64,000 nucleotides of DNA, from positions 62,001 to 126,000 of the forward strand of contig NZ_CANMRQ010000005.1 in NCBI RefSeq assembly GCF_947500325.1, read 5' to 3'. Positions 61,375 to 64,000 of the stretch are shown here, piece after piece. Under the pieces are notes generated by a model that ran no database searches, had not been told where the DNA came from, and was given only the letters and a program-made list of their open reading frames with translations. The stretch's first letter is position 1. Every line of letters starts with the position of its first letter. The translations under genes and the position numbers were made by a program. Source of the DNA: an uncultured Lacinutrix sp. (GTDB lineage Bacteria; Bacteroidota; Bacteroidia; Flavobacteriales; Flavobacteriaceae).

Positions 61375-62943
61375 TTATTTTTTAACACGTTGTAAATCTA
61401 AATCTTGAAAATCGAAACTAAAATCAATATTTGGCGAAATTCCTTTTAAGGTCATACTTTGTGCTTTACCTTTATCATCTATACCAAAAGTTACAAAAGC
61501 ATCTGCATTCATATCTTGATACTCCCATTTTACAGCAAATGTGTTGTCTTTATAATATTGTAATTCCCCATTTAATTTTGGAGAACGTAAAAACTTAATC
61601 CATAATTTACCTTTCGTTTTAAAAACTTCTGCTTTACCAAACCAATTATCTTTATAAAAACCAATATAGTTTTTAGGCTTTATAGTAGAAGCATCTACTA
61701 TTGCAATCTCGTCCCATACTTTTTTTGTAATATCATCATTTCCTGTTGCTCGATTTTTAAAATAAGCAGCGTATTTATCTACCCAATTAAAATTATCTAA
61801 ACCTAGGTAATCATCTGTAATTGCATTTGCAACCGCTGAAAATAAACCAGCACCATCATCACTTGTATTCGTTAAAATCACGACACCCAAGTTAAGATCT
61901 GGAATCATAACAGTATTAGATAACATTCCAGGTAAACCACCAGTATGCTCTACTTTCATGTTTCCTTTTACGTCCGATAAAAACCAACCTAGTCCATAAC
62001 CTGCAAAATGAGAATTGTATCTAGGATTAGGATCTGCACTCATAACAGTATGCACTTTCCACATTTCTCTATGGTTCTGTTTAGAGAATAATTGTTTTTT
62101 TAAATCATCTCCAAACTTTCCTTTATTTAACTGTACTAACATCCATTGAGACATATCGTCTACGTTAGAAAATATCCCGCCAGCTGCACCATTCATCATT
62201 TCTTTAAAAGTAGGGATTATTCTAATTTCCCCTTTTTCTACAGCATGAGAAGCAGATAAATTACTAGTATCTTTTATTCTATCTAAAGATGCATAAGTAT
62301 TATCCATATTTAATGGCTCAAGAATATTTACTTTAATAAACTCTTCCCAAGTCATACCACTTTTTCTAGCTATTAATTCTCCTGCTACTAGGTATAATAA
62401 ATTATCATAGTCCCATTTGGTTCTAAAAGCAGATTCTGGTTTAAAATACTGAAAACTTGTTAGTAAATCGTTCATTGTAAAATCTGTACCATCCGGAAAG
62501 AACATTAAATCACCCATACCTAATCCTAAACCACTACGATGCGTTACTAAGTCTTGAATATTAAAATTATCTTCAACATACTTATTATACATTCTAAACT
62601 CCGGGATGTGATCTTTAACTTTATCTAGCCACGTTATTTTTCCTTCTTCAACCAAAATAGCTAATGCAGCAGTAGTAAATGCTTTACTATTAGATGCTAT
62701 TGCAAATTGTGTATGCTCATTAACAGGACTTTTGGTGTTAATAGATTTTACACCATAGCCTTTATTATGTATTACTTTGCCTTCTTTTACAATTGCAACA
62801 GCACAACCAGCTACATTAAATTTACTCATGGCATAGTTTACTAATGAATCTAATTGTTTAGTATTCATTTGTGCATTTACAATGGTAGTAAATGCTATTG
62901 CAAATAATACTAGAGTTGTTGTTTTTAATGAGTCCATTTTCAT
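61375..62943 (-). CDS. Serine hydrolase, class C beta-lactamase/PBP-like
   Basis: The 522-residue protein has a signal peptide (1-24, ending IVNAQ), Ser84-Asn-Ser-Lys87 (the SxxK nucleophile), the YDN triad in KWDYDNLLYLVAGE and HTGGLPG (the KTG-equivalent). A C-terminal domain of about 120 residues (DUF3471-like) follows. Such periplasmic enzymes are esterases or D-amino-acid peptidases more often than true beta-lactamases. Substrate unknown. Confidence 0.92.
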   Translation of the reverse strand: MKMDSLKTTTLVLFAIAFTTIVNAQMNTKQLDSLVNYAMSKFNVAGCAVAIVKEGKVIHNKGYGVKSINTKSPVNEHTQFAIASNSKAFTTAALAILVEEGKITWLDKVKDHIPEFRMYNKYVEDNFNIQDLVTHRSGLGLGMGDLMFFPDGTDFTMNDLLTSFQYFKPESAFRTKWDYDNLLYLVAGELIARKSGMTWEEFIKVNILEPLNMDNTYASLDRIKDTSNLSASHAVEKGEIRIIPTFKEMMNGAAGGIFSNVDDMSQWMLVQLNKGKFGDDLKKQLFSKQNHREMWKVHTVMSADPNPRYNSHFAGYGLGWFLSDVKGNMKVEHTGGLPGMLSNTVMIPDLNLGVVILTNTSDDGAGLFSAVANAITDDYLGLDNFNWVDKYAAYFKNRATGNDDITKKVWDEIAIVDASTIKPKNYIGFYKDNWFGKAEVFKTKGKLWIKFLRSPKLNGELQYYKDNTFAVKWEYQDMNADAFVTFGIDDKGKAQSMTLKGISPNIDFSFDFQDLDLQRVKK

Positions 62944-62991
62944 GATAAAATAAGTATTTATAAGAATGAGTCGCCTGTTAAAGATAGGCTA

Positions 62992-64000
62992 TTAAACTTT
63001 ATTCTTCTCTTCAATCCATTTGCTCATAAACTTAGTACTTTGTAATGTATGGTGCATAAGCATGCTTCCCATAAAATTACTTTTTCTATGTACATCAAGT
63101 CCATTTTTAAGTGCTTCTATTCTATGAAGAAAATCGGCCGTAAATAATTGTTTATCAAAACGAAGATTAATAATATCTACGCCATGTTTTTGCTTTGCAG
63201 TCCAAAAGATTTTATTGGTATATAATTCTACTGCAATTTTTGCAAAATCTATAGGATCGTCTTCAATAAACCCATTAGGTTCTAAATTACCATACATGCC
63301 TTCTGCTCCAATACTAGTAGTAATACAAGGAATTCCGTTAAGCATAGCATCTACAATTTTACCTTTTAAACCTGCTCCATAACGTAATGGTACTAAACAA
63401 ATTTTATAGTTCTTCATAACCTCATCAATATCATCAACAAAGCCTTTAATATAAAAGTCTTGACTTTCATCATTTAATTGTGTCACTTTTGCAGACTCGT
63501 AAGCACCATAAATATGCATTTCTGCTTTAGGTAATTTTTTCTTGATATATGGCCAAATAGATTCTTTTAGATATTTAATACCATCCATATTGGGTTCATG
63601 CAAAAAATTACCAACCGTAACAAAATGTTCACGTTGTTTAAAGTTTGGTAATGCATTCTGCTGCTTTAAAGAGACCGCTTCAAGTAAAAAAGGTAAATAA
63701 CATAATAAATGCTCATCTACTTTAAACTGATGCATTAAAATTTCAACTTCTACTTGAGAAATCATTATACTTAAATCACATCTATAAATACTAGCTATTT
63801 CACGTTTAGCAGTATCATTATATAAATAATTAGTATCAAATATAGCTTGCTCTTTTAAAGCTTGAAACCTACCTTTTCTTAGACAATGTAAATCTTCTGT
63901 ATCTAATAATCTTAAAGCATTAGGACAATGCTGTGCTACACGCCACCCAAATTGTTCTTCAATCATAAAACGATCGAAAAGTACTATCTCTGGATTTAGT
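62992..64000 (-). CDS. Glycosyltransferase, GT4-like (5' end outside window)
   Basis: The frame is open past the first ATG at 63966 to the edge, reading LNPEIVLFDRF before MIEEQFGWRV, so the gene starts outside the window. The C-terminal Rossmann domain has FVTVGNFLHEPNMDGIKYL, IYGAYES and the nucleotide-sugar-binding region LVPLRYGAGLKGKIVDAMLN with PCITTSIGAEGM, as in GT4 enzymes that transfer sugars to polysaccharides. About 335 residues are visible. Donor and acceptor are unknown. Confidence 0.88.
   Translation of the reverse strand, partial: LNPEIVLFDRFMIEEQFGWRVAQHCPNALRLLDTEDLHCLRKGRFQALKEQAIFDTNYLYNDTAKREIASIYRCDLSIMISQVEVEILMHQFKVDEHLLCYLPFLLEAVSLKQQNALPNFKQREHFVTVGNFLHEPNMDGIKYLKESIWPYIKKKLPKAEMHIYGAYESAKVTQLNDESQDFYIKGFVDDIDEVMKNYKICLVPLRYGAGLKGKIVDAMLNGIPCITTSIGAEGMYGNLEPNGFIEDDPIDFAKIAVELYTNKIFWTAKQKHGVDIINLRFDKQLFTADFLHRIEALKNGLDVHRKSNFMGSMLMHHTLQSTKFMSKWIEEKNKV

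Noticed and set aside
61375-62943. Beta-lactamase resistance gene
   Set aside because: The SxxK/YxN fold is present, but the C-terminal DUF3471-like domain and overall pattern fit the broad serine hydrolase/esterase group; resistance cannot be claimed.

Overview
The window is AT-rich DNA (roughly one third G+C by eye) from a member of the Bacteroidota, almost certainly family Flavobacteriaceae. Evidence: Bacteroidota-type promoters (TTG, about 20 bases, TAnnTTTG), a type IX secretion (T9SS) C-terminal signal, a flexirubin-type pigment cluster, and a tyrosine ammonia-lyase that closely resembles my recollection of the Flavobacterium johnsoniae enzyme. No rRNA, tRNA, CRISPR array, prophage or insertion sequence was seen.

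Region 1 (1-14.9 kb) is most of a flexirubin / aryl polyene-dialkylresorcinol pigment cluster. One long minus-strand operon starts at the tyrosine ammonia-lyase (coumarate starter). It continues through a WG-repeat protein, ketoreductase, ketosynthase, acyl carrier protein, LpxL-like acyltransferase, DarA, DarB, a pair of hotdog dehydratases, a BtrH-like acyltransferase, an ABC exporter, a thioesterase and a second ketosynthase that runs off the left edge. A halogenase-type flavoprotein is transcribed divergently from overlapping promoters.

Region 2 (14.9-24 kb) holds surface proteins: a 961-residue collagen-like protein with 227 uninterrupted Gly-X-Y triplets and a C1q-like tip, a truncated paralogue of a T9SS protein, and the full 1179-residue T9SS protein with a nested LamG domain.

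Region 3 (24-29.3 kb) is housekeeping: hisS with an unusual insertion, a glycerophosphodiesterase lipoprotein, rpsF-rpsR-rplI and a LytTR response regulator.

Region 4 (29.3-40.4 kb) is the most unusual part. An ECF sigma factor and a TPR-bearing anti-sigma-like protein face a plus-strand array. The array holds two secreted four-cysteine paralogues, a TPR-CHAT protease-like protein with an export signal and membrane anchor, a pseudo-C39/VKOR/thioredoxin fusion, a C39-peptidase ABC transporter, two Gly-Gly-leader cysteine-rich peptides and an HlyD-type fusion protein. The second peptide (38856-39029) is too short for routine gene calling. I read this as a regulated system for making and exporting disulfide-bonded peptides, coupled to an extracytoplasmic CHAT protein. 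The coupling is inferred from adjacency only.

Region 5 (40.4-64 kb) is core genome: priA, nadC, rlmH, an AGCS symporter, a MarR regulator with a perfect 36-bp operator, rdgB, a DEAD-box helicase with a structured leader, a TrmH-type methyltransferase, a sirtuin, an ABC-F protein, an XRE regulator with a 21-bp-periodic operator array, a J-domain/KTSC protein, an AhpD-like protein, a serine hydrolase and a glycosyltransferase cut by the right edge. Three diverged copies of a small inverted-repeat element lie between genes.
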